A stretch of DNA of 64,000 nt from Cardiocondyla obscurior (taxonomy: Eukaryota; Arthropoda; Insecta; Hymenoptera; Formicidae), in NCBI RefSeq assembly GCF_019399895.1, contig NC_091865.1:7817001-7881000 (forward strand). The letters run 5' to 3'. Of the stretch, positions 45,226-60,600 are shown in pieces. The notes beneath the pieces were generated by a model. It did no database searches. It was not told the origin of the DNA and saw only the letters and a program-made list of their open reading frames with translations. The position numbers and the translations under genes were made by a program. Every line of letters begins with the position of its first letter. Within the stretch, counting starts at the first letter, position 1.

Positions 45226-45713
45226 TTACATATATGATGATATGTTTTTGTAGTCCCAATGATTAATATGCACGCATTTGTGCAAATGTCTCCGGCGTGA
45301 GACACGTTATGGACGGATTAATCTAGATTACGTCACAGACATTCCGAATTATCGAACGATCACCAGTTCGTTACGTCCGTTAATAATTCCCGGTGGTGGA
45401 TAATCAGTTCGTTTTATCCCGCAACAAATTCTTTATTACACGTATTTCGACCGATCTCTGAAATGTCCGCCACGCATCCAACAGTATTTGACGAGGCCTC
45501 AGATTGTCGTTTCAAACCTCGTCCGTACTAATGATAAAATGAAATAAGAAACATTTATATAGATATATATACGTAACGCTAAAGTAAACCAGGAGGAAAT
45601 AATGAAAGTAGAGAAGAGAAAACGAGAGTCGCGATCGCCCACGGCCCCGACTTTGTACCTCGCCGTAGATCGATTTTCGGAGAGGCGTGTCCACTCAAGC
45701 CCCGTCGACATAC

Positions 45714-45966
45714 TGATTATTATTATAATTATTAGTATTATTACTATTACATTATTACTATCATTATTAATATTATTATTTCGCTCACTAAATATCATAT
45801 TCTTATCTCTGAACATAGTTCCAATGTCGCTACGGTAAAGTTATTATTCTTTAAATATCACAATAACCTTACACAGAAAGCTGCAGCTAATTTTATCATT
45901 ATTATTATTATTATTACTATTCATCATTATCCATTATTATTACTATCGGTATCGGTATTGTTATTA
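45714..45966. repeat. Two (ATT)n tracts
   Basis: Imperfect ATT/TTA triplet runs lie at about 45,714-45,783 and 45,893-45,966. Confidence 0.85.
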
Positions 45967-48895
45967 TCTACGAATTTACGCGCGAATTTCATCTCATAAA
46001 TATGTCAGATGTATCCTCCATCTTTTTTTGTAACGAAAGTATTACCGTCATTATTACTATCTTTATTTAGTGTTGTTATTATTATGCACGTACAATCTTT
46101 AAAGTAATCGACGTGCCAAGCGACGCACGCTTGCGTGAACTCGATTTTGCTATCTGTGTAGCTGGGCCACTTTCGATGGTTAACATGTGTGATTATTCTC
46201 GTATACGCGATGAAAAATATAAAGTGTACACTGCCAATGCAGTGTACGCAAGTTTCTCTCAGCATTGTTTAATTATTCCTGAACGTGTTGGCAGGGAATT
46301 GTTTATCATTGCCAACTGTTACCCCGGTGTATCGAGTGACATGAAAAAAAATGTTTATCGAGTAGCATAAAACAAAATTATGAATAATAATTGAGGCCAA
46401 CGTTCATGAGTAATATGATAAACAATTTAAACAGTTACCTAATGTATCTATATTAAAATTCGTAAAATATTCAAACTAATAATAATCTAATAAATTATAT
46501 ATTACGAGTGTCGTAGTATTACGAGATTTATAAATGTGTAGATTTGAATTTTTAACACTTCGCAGACCGACCGTGTTGTGTGTACTGTAGCGTGCGCAGG
46601 GGACGGACTAGTTTCTGCAGCTGTCTGTATGCACGTGATGTACATTAAAGATTAAATATAAAATTATAATCTCAAAAGTAGTGATTACACCTAAGCGAAC
46701 ATATGATCTCGTACTCAGTCGCAAAAATAACATTTGTATTTGTCGCATCGTATTCTTCCAAAGCGGACCAAGTATAGGACGTCGATTCACACAATTCCGT
46801 CTGCAAAGTGTTAAATTCGTTCAACCTCGGGAGATTTTAGTGGCTAATTTCTCGTAACGATAACCGCCGTTCCATGGATAACTTTTGCAAAGTAAATATT
46901 TTTTTTACAATAAAATTGCCTCTACGAAAATATATCGTAGATATTTGCACAGGTTCCTTGTGGCAGAGGAAACTGTTACGACCGTCGTAAATAACCAACA
47001 GAGAAAAATCACACTGTTCCGCGTTTGAATGGGCAATCCGAAGCAATCGTAGAATTTTTTATAATCCGATGCCGATCACGAGAGCGAAAGCGATTATTAA
47101 TACAATTTATTAATCGATCACACTCCCGATCTATATAACGATTCGCGAAATATGAAGACGCGTTTCTAAGGATCATTCATCTGTGCGGCTAACGAGTGTA
47201 CGATAACCAAGTGTAAAGAACAAGTAACGGCCGATTCAGAGCTCCAGCATAGAGCTCTGTCGCCGAAAAGATCGACGAAGAAACGCGCCATCAATCTCTA
47301 CGCAATCAGAAAAAATTTTTTCTCATATATAGAAATCGACTCGCAAATTTTTGTTTTTATATACACATTATTGTAATTCACAATTTTCATTTCCTCGAAC
47401 CGAATCGTGATTTAATTTTATGCCTAAACGTCATTTGTAGATGCATCGTGAAATTCTGAAATATTACGCAATTAACACATTTATATATGTATATCTATGC
47501 ATTCATCTAAAATTTAAAATTAATTTTGAATATAATCTAAAAAAAAACATTGTTTTTTTTAACATGTTATAAATTTAGAACTTTTTATAACGAATTTCTT
47601 CACTAAATCTAAATTTATTTTTAATGATGTAAAATCTCAAATAATAAAAAAAAATTTTTTTTTAATGCAAATATAAGGCAAATGGTCTCCACGATGCATT
47701 GGAGCCGATTCTAATAAATTTCTACGATGCAGATCAAAAGACTTACATATTCAAATGCACATATTACGTGTGCATATATACACTTATTTGAGATTCGTGC
47801 GATAGGGAAACTTCTATTTCCCTCAAACGCCTTACATCCCATCGATCTTATGCATTATTTCCAGCTACATATCCCTCTTTCTTTCGATATTTTCAATTTA
47901 TCTCCCAGACACTGAGTGCAAACCGAAATGCCTGCGTACATAGACGCGTTCACGCATGCAAGGCGCACGCGATGTAAATATATATATCTAGAAACAACAC
48001 GCAAATAAATACACGGACAACGTAGCTACACAAAGAGACACGTCCTTACATACATACAGACGGATACAAATGTAAGACACGGGTGTATCTATCGATTAAT
48101 AAACGCCACAGAACGCTCGCGGTTGTCTACGAACGACGAATGTGGTCCAATGCGTGCCCTTAATTGTAGCAATTAGCTCGGCGAAACGCTCGATCATTTA
48201 CCATGCCGGACATATTTATCTATTTGCCTGAACGATAATTACAGGACGACTTTCAAACTGACATTACTGAAACGTAGCTTCGTACATTTCATGTAGAAAG
48301 GTCGCTTATTTATTGCGTTCGATTTAAATAAATCTACTTTCCCTAAGAAACTAATTTAAGCTATCTATTATTATTAAATATACGATTTGCAATGTGGGAA
48401 AAAATTAAATGTAGTGCACAAATACTGTAAAAATTACGTAAATTACAGAAAATCTCTTCTTTTATCCGTTGGTAAACGCTAATTAATATTACATCCGCTG
48501 AAAACACAATTCTTTTGGACTAGATTGATTTGTATTATCTTTCACTCATAGATATAATTCTTTGAAATACCCTGAGATAAACGATAGCGTAATTAATAAA
48601 ACGAAATAGGTACTCTAGCATGCTTTGTTTTTAATAATGAAGACGCGCCCAGCATATATTATGAATGATCGATCGATTTCGCTGTTTCTGATATGTTAAG
48701 AATGTAAGGGCGTGTTTTTTTTTTTTTTTATCACTTTCAAAATATCGTACGTTATTGTACAATGTATAAGTATCAAAAGCAGTTACGTGTTTTCCCTCGG
48801 GAATTCTCATTGCAAATTGAGCGATGCCGAACGATCCTAGTATCTCGAGTTACTGTTTGATCTCGTGACACGTGTGATTGTCATATTCTGTCTTC

Positions 48896-48942
48896 TTTTT
48901 TATTTTATTTTATTTTATTTTATTCTTTTTTTTTTTTAACTG
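48896..48942. repeat. (TTTTA)n microsatellite
   Basis: About five TTTTA units are followed by a T run. Confidence 0.85.
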
Positions 48943-51900
48943 AGATTACGCATGTCGCAGCATTGACTACGCGGATTCGCCCTCGACATAGTCGTGAAAT
49001 CTTGTACAAATTAAATTCCTCAGTATTCGCAACGTATTCGTGCATTTAGCGGTCAATTGATCATATTCCCTCAGCTGCGCGGAATGTATGTACGTGTAAA
49101 AACACAAAGTCGGCCATTACCAGATGTAATTCGAATGCGAATTGCGATAGCCCCAATTTTTACACTGACCCTGTCAAAGAATTACTAGGTACACGACGCT
49201 AATTTGACGCATCCGCAAAGTGCTTCCCAAGCGTACCGCGAAAACGCACATTTACATCACGCGTGGTTGACGTATGCCGAACACAATGCGCGGCACAATG
49301 CAGCCGCAGTGTCCACTTGAGCTCAGATCTATGAAGCTGAATTTTTATATCTACAAATCCATAAATCCACACTTTCAAATATTCATACGCTCGAATATTC
49401 ACGTATCAACGAATATGTAAAATGAGAAAAGCTCGCAGACTTACGGATCCGTAAAATGAGATTATTATAAATTCGTATTCTTCAAAGATCCGAATGTACT
49501 GATATTCGCAATTTCGTAATCTACTAATTCACTGACACATATATAAATCACGGCAAACACACGTATTCAGAAAGCGGAGTCGGCGAGGTCTATAACAGCA
49601 TGAGACTTCCACGGAACACACTATGAACACGCTAGAATAAGCTTATAATCCTAAGATTTCTCGCATGCCTCGTATAAACTGCCCTCATCCGTCTCAATTT
49701 GTAGGGTCATCAAGAATATTAGCGTAATTTTTCGTTGACAGATGGATAAACTAATTCATTCGATATTCGTAAGAGTTCATAAGAGTACCCTCGTGTTTAC
49801 TTTGACCTTACGGCGCTTAAATGGGTGTTACTTATCACATTATTCCACCGAGATCGGGATAAAAGTGAAAAGCTTTTCCCACGTGCACTTCGTTCGTCTA
49901 ATCGTTTTGTCAAGGATATCCGGTCGCGCGACCGGAGCATTGTAAAACATTTTGGTACAAACTACCACAGTTCGTCGTGTAGACATCCGTCCATATCACC
50001 GTCTACAAATATGTATCTTCATCTCGTGAACGGGTTTGCCCACACATACTCATCCAAGCGCACACGTACACGTATACAGGCATACGTCCGCACATATACA
50101 CAGTCACGCAAATAATTAATTAAGCAGCTATAAGTCCCGACTCTTCTCACCTCGAACGATCCTCCGGATAAGTACATACTTCGATATTCGAACATTTTAA
50201 AAAGTCCCTTTTCTAGGCGCCCTCCTTACTCGCTCACGTGTGCACAACCACCCACATCCCTTCCCCCCCAGAATTTATGATCTCAATACATAGTTGTCGT
50301 TGTGAATCGATCTTACGATCGTGGCTTGGACGGGTATAAAGGCTGCCGTCGATGATTGAATAGGATTACGTCATAGTGAAGAAAAGTTGAAACTCCGTAA
50401 ATAATAAGACAATAAATTCTAAGTAATACTATACCATAAATTTACGAAAAGTATTTATTTAGCGAGTACATTATTTAAAAGAAGAACTTTAAGCGTGCAA
50501 GAAATGTTATCAGTAATCTGATTATAATACTAATTAAATAACAGAATTAAAGAATATTTATTATAGTTCACTGTGACATTCATTCAATCATTGCCTTTGA
50601 AATTTTATGTCAGAATATCAGTATTAGTAGAAAGCGCGTGGCTTATATTGGATATCGTTAATTGCGCTAATAAATGTAGCATTTTTTTCTACGGCAATAT
50701 GCATCAAAATACATTCTGTGACATAAAATGATATTCTTCTTTCGAGAAATGACGTTTAATATTTGTATAATAAATAATTTGCTTTAATTGATAATAAGCT
50801 TGTGGGACCCAGAGCCCAGTTTAATTCGAGCTAATGAATATTATAACAATGTATACATAGATTTTGCAATAAGTCCTCGTGCATTGATCGCTACTATTCG
50901 TTGCGGGATACACAAGAGAAAAAAAAGATGCTTTATTGGCATAAATGGCAATAATGAGCCAACTGGTCGCTGATTTATCCACTCATTTGGACGATAGTTA
51001 CGATAATTGTGGAATTTGCAAGAATACTTTCATACGAAGGCGCAAAAGTAGTATTTTTTAACTCTTTGGGATTATTTGCGTGAGTCGCGTATAAATAATA
51101 AATAATCGAATAAATCTCAGGTACTCGTACCTCAAAAAATATTTGTGTCGAAGGAATGCATCGAAATACTGCGCGAATTTTCGATTTTATAGGAGCAACG
51201 TGAGAATGCCGAACGATCGCGCGAATTATTCTCAGTCCCCTTATAAAAATTTTGAGTCTTTACTAAAAAGAAAAAAAAAAAAACTTCGCAAATTTACACC
51301 AAAGTTCATTAATGTAAGGCAAAAATTACAAATACAATAATATCGATTCCTCTTTAACAATCTCATCAATTAAATACAAGAACAATCATAATATATTAAA
51401 AGAATTCAAAGAATGCCCTATTAAAAAGTTAATTAATTAAGATTATATTACTTTGTCGACCACATTTGTGTTAAATTTACGTTAATTATTTAACTTTTTT
51501 CAATTTTTCACATTAATTCACAGTCCTCTTTATTTTTAAAATGTATATTTATTTACCATACTCGCATTTAACGCCAGATTTAAATTTTATTTTGATTTTA
51601 GAATTCCAATCGTTAAGTTTTTTTTTTATTTTTCTTACAACCATTCCAATCCGCGTCGTTCAGAAATCGCGTTAATATTTCACATAGACGATACTGATGT
51701 GCTCGAGCAAAAGAATACCCACGTCAATCGATTACTCGATATACGCGCCATAATCGTATTGTTATGATACACGTGGAATATCTGAGCACGACCGGTTAGA
51801 ATAAGAATACGCAAGTTGCCTTAAATTTTTTTTTTTTTTTTTTTTCCTAAATAACGAATCGAACACGCCATCGGACTGCGACAGTTATAGTACAAATTGA

Positions 51901-54900
51901 CTATGCTCTCGATTCCACACGTATGTGGGTCGCCGAATCGTTTAATTACTTCAATTACTTTTAGATAAATTACCACGAATTGCTTCGATTTTCCATGGCT
52001 TCGAGCAGACATCATGTTTTATTTTACTGCGCGTCTACTTAAAATTATTGTGAATCGATTACTGTAACAAAAATATCATAATAACGATGATGGTTTCTAG
52101 GCAAACAATTCTCTTCTTTAATTAGTAAAATGATCAGGAATACTTTGAAAGAAAAATACAGATGTCTGATCGTAGATGTTTTTTAACACATGGAAATCCA
52201 TGGTATATACATATATAATATGTATATATATATATATTTGTCTAACTTCGTCCTTACTTACGTCGCACGTCGTCAGACGGATGTAACATCAATGATAGAA
52301 TCAATTAAATACCACAGAAAGCGCGTGTGATACTACGATTATAACAGCTATGTAGAACAGTCTACGATTACTTAACTATCTACTCGCAATCTTATAAAAC
52401 TCCGAAACACATCGTGACGCATTATAAATTGCCGCGAAAACGAGTACTCGCGATTGCTTAAGTCAATTAACAAAATCATATTCAAATAATAGGAAAGCTG
52501 TTGTTTTAGACTATCGTACTTCTTTCCTCCTTCCCACCCTTCCTCCCGGCACATTTTCCTCTTTCCCCTCGTAAATCATTCGTTCGGAATGTATAAACTC
52601 CTCATCGACACTTATCACCCTGGGTATCGGTGCGAAACTCTGCCTGTAATGCGATGTATATCGTCGCGGCAAATCCGCCTTGCATTTCGCGCATTTTAGA
52701 AAATTGATATGTATTTCGTTTATTTATCTCTCATCGTTCTTTCACGCTTACTTTCATGTTTGGTGTCTCGACGATAACAATATGGTCATTACTTTCAAAG
52801 TGTGGTCGGGCTCGTTAGGAGCTTTATTAATCCTGGTTGCCCTACATACTCCCATACGTATATTCACTTCAATGTTAAATCAAAGCTCCAAGCTCAGAGT
52901 ATCTTTGAATTGTGGTTTTCGTGAAGGTACAATACCGAAGTTTTGAAATCTCGAGGATCGATCCTGGCGCAGGATCCTCCTACGAGGACGGAATCTACGA
53001 GAGAAATTCAAAAAGCAAAAGTAGATTATATTTTGCGCGGTTTGCACGTCTGCCTTAATTTTTTTTCCTCGCGCTTCTTAACGTGGTAGATTGGTGCGAT
53101 CTAGTATCGGGTGATGCATTTTTATGTTTTTTTTGTTTTTTTTTGTTTTTTTTTTCGTTTTTTTGTTTTCACAGCGTGGCATAGTCTTTGTAAGGTCTAT
53201 TGGTAGTCTTTGGATCAATTCATTGCCATCTTTGGTGATCTCGCGTTCTTCGATCTCGAATCCTTCTTCCTCCCTTCAGTGAGCTATACGCGAACGCGAA
53301 GTTTCTGTACAGATCAAATTTTATAAGATACGTCGAGTATGCAAACCATTCGAGTTGTAATTTGTCGAAGTATACAGTGGATCAATCTTGCGAATCAATG
53401 ATTCGATTATTAGATTGAAAGCATGTTCCTGGAAGGAAAAATTGTACACTTGATTATAAATTAATTTAATATTACAAATTCCTAATAATTTTTTTAATTT
53501 CGTAATTTAATTATAAATTTGTGAATGTAACACAAAGATTAGAAAACATCTTAAAAAAAATTATTTTTACACGATTCGTGATATCTTACTTGAAAAATAA
53601 TTTGTTTAAATTTATATTTCATTCATCAAATGTACAATTTTCTTCGAGATTTTCGGGTCAATGAATAATACTTTTCACTACTTTTCTTTCAAAGTAAAAG
53701 AGCATTATGGAGTCCCAGTTTACTCATGCATTTCACATGATTCGATTCGCAATGCGTAGCTCACAATGCCATATGTATATGTTTATACACATGTTATGTA
53801 TATATATACGTATATAAAAAGAAAAAAAACAGAGATTTGCTAGAGTAATTTCCTAGAGACGGTACAAAATATCTGATTGACATGTACTTCTTGCCCCTGT
53901 ACTTTAAAAGTCGCGCGGTTTATATATATATATTTTTTTTTCTTTATATATATATATCTATCTGCAGATATATGTATATATATATATACTTCTTCATATT
54001 TTATTTTAACTTCTAATATCCTTACGCGAATACCATTCTATGTTAATGTAATAATAGCGTACTGCCTACTGATATGTGTTAGTTCACTTGTAAAGCACTT
54101 TAAAATTCAATCTAACGATTCATCGATTCCGAACGTGAATAACGACGAATCCGCCTCTTAATGGCTAATTACAAAATAACGAGCTATTAAATACACCGAA
54201 TAATGCGTTTGCCGCGCCGCATCCTCGTGTCTTTCCAAGATCGACAATCATGTCATTCTCACAATCCTTTCCTCATTAGAGACTTTTTCTATTTTCCTAG
54301 ATACATTTACCTCGGTCTATTCATCTCCGACAAATTTAAATTTCTTACAGCCTTTTTTTTTTTATTCCTCGATACATTAACCCTTTGCACTCGCGTTCAA
54401 TAATTTATATTACTCTCCTTAATTGCAAAAAATACGCATTGAGAATATTATGGTACTATTTTTTTTCTTTTAAAGAAGGCCAACTATGTGCGAGTCTGGT
54501 TCTAAGCGCGTGAAAAAGTTACTTCATTTATAATGATGCACTTTATCAAGTTTCCTTTTTTTTATTACTTAATAACGTAATCATTTGCTTTTAAATATTA
54601 ACCAATGATCTTCAAATTGTATAAGGCCTCGATTCGATTACACAAATTAGATATATATTTTCTCAGGTTTCGTAAATTACATTTATCGCAATAGCTCGTA
54701 AGTTAATTGTAACATCGAGTCGAAAATTGGTAGCGTTACAAAATATTAATTTCTGATTCATCCCCGTCCGATAAACTACGTTGATATGTAAAGTAGGATT
54801 CAAGCATGAGAGTGCAAAGGGTTAAAGTGAAAAGTCGAGCGTTTTGCCTGACAATATCTTTTTATCTTGCCGCATCATCTCTTTCTATTATTCAACGCGG

Positions 54901-57604
54901 ATGTATCGTGTGTTCGTCAAACTCCAATATCGCGAAGTGATATTTATAACGTAGTGCTCTTCCAGTCGCTTTCCGTAGAAAAATAAAGAACATACTGGCG
55001 CGATCATGACTTGACGATCGATGACGACGATAACGACGATTAATCAATGATATATAATCGATCAATTTGTCCGAGCGCGCTGGCGGATGATCGTAATTAT
55101 AATCCACCATGTTTAATCGGCGGCTTTGTTTTAAGTAACTTCCATTTTCGTTAATTGCGGATGCATGTAATAAATGCCCAGTGATGCAACGGGGGATACA
55201 AATTGGTCGTGAAATTCTCGAGGAATCGTCGGCGGAAGCTGCGTATAAATTGAATTAAAAGCTGCCCGAACAACCGTTAGTTATGATTATTTACCGATAC
55301 CTATTTATAATCTCATTATAATTAACGCAAACACACAATCGTATCTATTATAAATAATTAAAAAGAAAATTTCTGCGTTAGATACAGAATTGCATTCAAA
55401 TATTATTATTTAACTTTTATAATAATATGTTCACGTGTATTTAGGAACGTAAGACATATTTAGGAAAAATGTATAAAAGTATTCCGCACGAACATAAACG
55501 AAATCGAAGCATTTCTTTAATTATATCAAAATAAAATCATCAAGATACTTAATTTTCTTTTTTTTTCTTTTTTCTTTTTTTTTTTTTAATTTATTGCGTT
55601 ATTTTAAAAAACGTGTTCCGTTTAAAGTTTCGCCAAAGCCCGCCTTTGATCCTTAAATGATTACGAGATCTTCAATGCGCCTGCATTGCAGCTTTCCGCC
55701 ACCGAGAAAATGAGAAGAGGGAAGGCGGGAGGAGAGTGCGATAGGGCAAAAGAGAAGCGAACGGGACGTATTTTCGGGTATGCACGTTTAGAGAAGCGCC
55801 GGGAGTTCTCTCTTTGGGAGTTCGAAAAATCGGGACAAGATCTACGTGTGTAACACGCTACCGATTACAGCTTGTGACTCGACCAACAGAAAGGCACTTG
55901 GGCAAATTACGTGCCGAGTTGGCCGCCGTTTCTAACACACGGGGCACATCACCTTCAACTACCACCCTCTTTTCTTCCGTCCGCTCTCATCCTCTCTTTC
56001 TCGCAATGTTTTTGCTTTATAGAGAAACGGACGGTTGTTCAACTTCTCTTTCCGCCATGCTTTAATTCTCATCTACAAGCTTAATCCTATGATATGTTCG
56101 CGTTCGTTATGTATATATATGTATAAGATTATTACTTACAATCATTCTCTCGTTTAATTAACATTCTCTCGATCTCGTTGATTCTCTTCTTTCTTTCTCT
56201 CTTTCTGCCGCCACGCACGTCTTCTCGCATACGTAAATTTCATTCTCGCTTGCACTTCCGCCGAAAATTCTTCCTTCTTCATTTTCTCAGGTTCACGCAT
56301 ATAGCACACGCGTATCTAGATACAAACACATACACGCGCTTTCTCTCTTACTTTCTCCCTTTCAATTTCTCCACCCTCACCTAGGATACTAGACTCTTCT
56401 TAACAAGATACAATAGTTAAATGTATGCGCGTTCGTGCTTCGCGCGACGCGCCGATGATAAAACATAAATACACGCTTCTTAGGGCACCTTTGGTATTAA
56501 GCTTGATGTACTCATCTTCGCCTCGCTTGTTTCGTTTCAGTGTGTGAAGTACGCAATTTCGCGTTAGAGCCGCCACCAGGAGTCGCATCGGTGCGTTTTA
56601 ATCACGAGCTTAATTTTTGCGTGACTCAATCCTCACGGCGTTTATTTTCCCAACGATACGAACGATTTGAAAAGCTCGAGCTCGATGTAAAGGCTTATTT
56701 AGTGAATTTTTTTTTTTTTTACAAGTCCTTGCCTTCTAAAACACCCAATAGATTATCGTTGAATCAAGTTTTCACAATACATCGCAGATGCATCCCTGGG
56801 TGGCATGATATGTCTGAAAATATCGTCGCGTGTTGAAAAATTTGTGTATGTATGTGTACATGTAACAAACATCGCGGTACAACGTGCGCGTGTGACTGCG
56901 AAAAGTGCCATTTTTCTTTACATATGTATACACATACGAGAAATAAAATTCGGTTTTTTTTTCTTCTTTCCTTTCGTTCTTCGGCTGTCTCCCCTTCAAT
57001 GCTTCATTTACCCCGTCTCTCTATCACCCCCGCCCTTCTCCTCTGTCTCTCGCTTCGTCGTCGTCGATCGCGATCAAAGACACGGTGAAAATAAATAGCA
57101 GGTAAAGGTACGCGAATCGAGATAAGTTAAGTTCGTTAAAAAATATATATACCTAGGAATTATTATATGATTATATTGGGCCCCCCGCTAGAGTCGCGCG
57201 AACCAATACGCCTCCGCTTCGCAATGTCGAAGAATTTACAAGAATTTGCCTACCGATGTGTTCGCTGTGTCCCTTCCGGGTGGAAGAGAGATCGAAATTC
57301 TACTTCTCCGCCCGCGCTTGCAATTTCTGCGTACCTCCTCATCCCCCCTTTTTTTTATTTTTCATATATGTACGTGTATATGCGTGTGTGTTTATTGCTC
57401 CCCGCTCCTAAGTTTTTTTTTCTTTTTTTTTCTTTGCTCCTCACGATCTCCCGTCGACGAATCTTCAACTGCTCAATAGTATGCGATTTCTTGTATGGTT
57501 CTTCCTCGTATTTTCCGATGGATATCCTGTCCTACGAGAGCACGTTCTGTCGTTTCCTCGGGCCACCCGGTAATTTGCCTTTTTACATGCCGTTGATGTC
57601 GATC

Positions 57605-57637
57605 TTAAGGTTGGCCGTTTTCTTGTCTCTTTGATCC
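57605..57637 (-). CDS. Probable last coding exon of RRM protein
   Basis: The acceptor CGGCTTTTCAG is followed by codons for GSKRQENGQP and TAA. Its phase (0) fits the 3' end of the RRM exon at 61889. A second reading of the same exon in another phase gives DQRDKKTANLKIDINGM and a stop, so it could instead serve a different splice form or gene. Assignment is by phase and position only. Confidence 0.4.
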   Translation of the reverse strand, partial: GSKRQENGQP

Positions 57638-60600
57638 CTGAAAAGCCGATGCAAGCGATTAGGACGATACGTAATACATACTAGTACGCTCAAAACGCGA
57701 AATGTAAGAGATCGTTTAATTATAACGAAACGACATATTCATAATTAAATATCACATATCACTGACACGCGAGACCGTCTCAGAATTAATTACCGCTTTT
57801 TGGGGCGCAACAACTTCTTTATTTTTTGACTGCCATGATACGTTTAATAATATCTACACAAGAAAAAAATGTGCATCATTTTTAAGCGTCAATATTATAG
57901 ATTACTGAAATATATTCGAAGATAAAAAAAAATTTGAATTAGGAATAAAAAAAGTTTGCTAAAATTAAAATTTAAATTCAAAGACGCAATTGTTGCGTAT
58001 ATTTAAGATTGAAAAGTCGACAATCACTCATATCGAATCTTTTATAACCGACTCTTAAAATCACACGTAGTGACAGTTCGGAAAAAAAAGAAAAAAAAAA
58101 GATTTGGTCGAGAGTCTGGACGAGCATGAAAGGACAACCTACATTTGTCTTGTTACCACATAAAGAGTCCGCGTGAAGCTGAAGAGACGACATTGCCATT
58201 GAGTAATTTGCGTACCTCATTAGGACGTGACTGTGCTGAAAAGCGCTCTTTCACGGTTTGTTCAAAGCTCTCGGTCGACGGAGGGACATACACACAGCCA
58301 AGAAAAGGGGGATATAATAAGAGAAGCAGTATAGAGATATAGACGGTTAGATTGAATTTTGTTGTGTCTTGAGAAAGAAATCCCGCAGGAACAGAGATTT
58401 TATGAATAATACGTATTTATGTACTAACGGTAGACGGAGCGATGTAAGTAAAACAATAAAACCCACGTAAATCTCGTCGCGATATTCCTTCACGATGCAT
58501 TAATAAAAAAATTATAAATATAAAGAAAATTATATTCAATATAAATGCTGAATACATAACGTTGAATATGAAGTATTTTATATTAAGACTAAGTCAATTC
58601 AATTTCTCAAGTTTATATACAGTTTTGGAAAAAATTTCTCTTTCGTCTATTACACGTGAAAGGTTTCCCGATATAAACGAGATGTAGTGAAGATAGAAAA
58701 AAAAAAGAAAAAAACGAGATATTCGTAAAATTAAACGTTTGCGAAAAAATACGAGAGTTTTAATTCGTTAAGTATCCCACGAGGTGAATGCCGCTATATC
58801 AAACGACTTTATAAAACGGCGTGAATTAACGATGACGTGTTCGGCCGTGCCCATCTCCAAGCGGACCGTATCGATCATCTAATTCGAAAATGGTGTAGTC
58901 GATCCGCAGCAGCAGCATCGTTTATAGCGTGACCAATCGCAACTTTTCGGCGTCACGTATAAATAAACAAGTTGCCATACAATCGTAAATGCAAGTTATT
59001 GATCCGCCGATTTTAAAGGGTAAGGTCGTGCAATCCGAAGAGCTCTTTTATAGCATCCGATCAATTTTTGGTGACACACTTCTCTCCCGACGCGATTCCA
59101 TTTTCGTACGTTTCAAATGGATGGCCGAATCCTTCAGTTCTATCTCTCTTGGTCGCCTGCATATTTTAAAAACGTCGTGTGTTTAAATCCATACTTCTTC
59201 GACCTTTGTTCCAATTTTCTTTACGTCAGTGAGGACATGCGTCCTTATTTAGATACTTATAGATCTTTCATTTATCACATGCATGATTATTATTATCCTC
59301 CATTTAGCTATAAAAGTGATGCAAAGTTTTTCTTGGTGGTATCAGGCACGCATTGAATGTCGTACGTAAATAATGTAATGACTGTTACGAAGCTTTGCCG
59401 AAATATTACTACTATATTTCCGGCCAAGTGAACAACTCCATCAGCCTCATTTAACGCAGTTTAATTACTTAGTTAATTAATTAGTTCAATCCTTTTAGCG
59501 GTTGGATAACCTGTGAGTTGAACTTAGTTCAGCCCTTAAATTACGTAAGTGGGATCGATGCTTAAATCCGACGAATCTTCCTTCATCGGCGGAAATATGG
59601 TCCTGATTAAAAGCGGAACCTCAGAATCATCATTTGGTCTGACTTTCCACTTTTTTTTTGTTTTATTTTTATTTTACACGAACTGTTATCATAATTCTTG
59701 ATATTTACTTTGTTTCGATTAATTAAATTTAAAGCGAAAAACAAAACAAACGTTGATATATCAAACCCTTTTCGTTTTCATATCAAATATTTTCAAAAAT
59801 TATTCCCCTAAAATATAAGAATAAGCTACAATTGCGTTTCGATAAAATGTTAAAATATATACAAATTAAGTTTATTATAATTTCAATCGATAAAATTAAT
59901 TCTAATATTTTATACAGCCAATCTTTCCCCAAGCATTGCTACAGCCGATTAGTATAATTGCTACAAGTGCATAGTGCATCATATCTATATGATAAAAAAT
60001 AAAAAAAAAAAAAATAAAGATATATTCGATATAGCAGAAATAAATATACGGGATAGGACAGAAAAGGATATTAAAAAAGGAAAATTACACTGAGAACGAG
60101 CAAATAGACAAACAGGCATCAATAAAAAAATCTAAAGAAAAAAAAAAACAGGAACACGAAGGGAAAAAGAGTATTGAAATGGTATTGAAATATAATTTGA
60201 TGATTTCAATTTTCAATGCTACGATAAAATTTACCTACGCTGTCAAACATATTCCCATCCGTTAGAAATAAATATCGAGATTTATTTCGTCTGTCTCTAA
60301 TATCAAAATCTGAACTCGAAAAAAAATTATAATTTAGTTTCAGTCTCTGTTTAATAAAATCGTGCAAAAATTTAAGAAAGATAAAACAATAAAAATAGAA
60401 AGTAATGTAAAACGGATAAAAAGTTATATGTTCCGGTTGCAGAAATGGGAACATGTATCTCAATCAACCAATAGCGAGATAAAGAAAAAAATAAAAATAA
60501 AAAAAAAGATAGAAAGCAAGACGGGCAGATTCGCCGGCTTTCACATGATCGGTAGGCGATTAACAACGGATAATTGACAATTGGCACTAGCGTACGAGAG

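Larger units (their letters stand above)
41300..57604. other. Large gene-poor region with simple repeats
   Basis: I see no supported exon here. The right half, roughly 52.5-57.6 kb, is less AT-rich and may be a long 3' UTR of the RRM gene whose stop codon is at 57605; that is inference. Microsatellites are listed separately. A perfect 9-bp hairpin with a 4-nt loop lies at 46,226-46,247. Confidence 0.4.

Noticed and set aside
46226..46247. 9-bp perfect hairpin as a regulatory element
   Set aside because: Short stem of a type expected by chance in 64 kb, with no context to support a function.
57167..57634. Plus-strand open frame of 155 codons
   Set aside because: It is rich in Phe/Leu/Tyr from T-runs, has no recognisable domain, and overlaps the antisense of the probable RRM last exon and 3' UTR.
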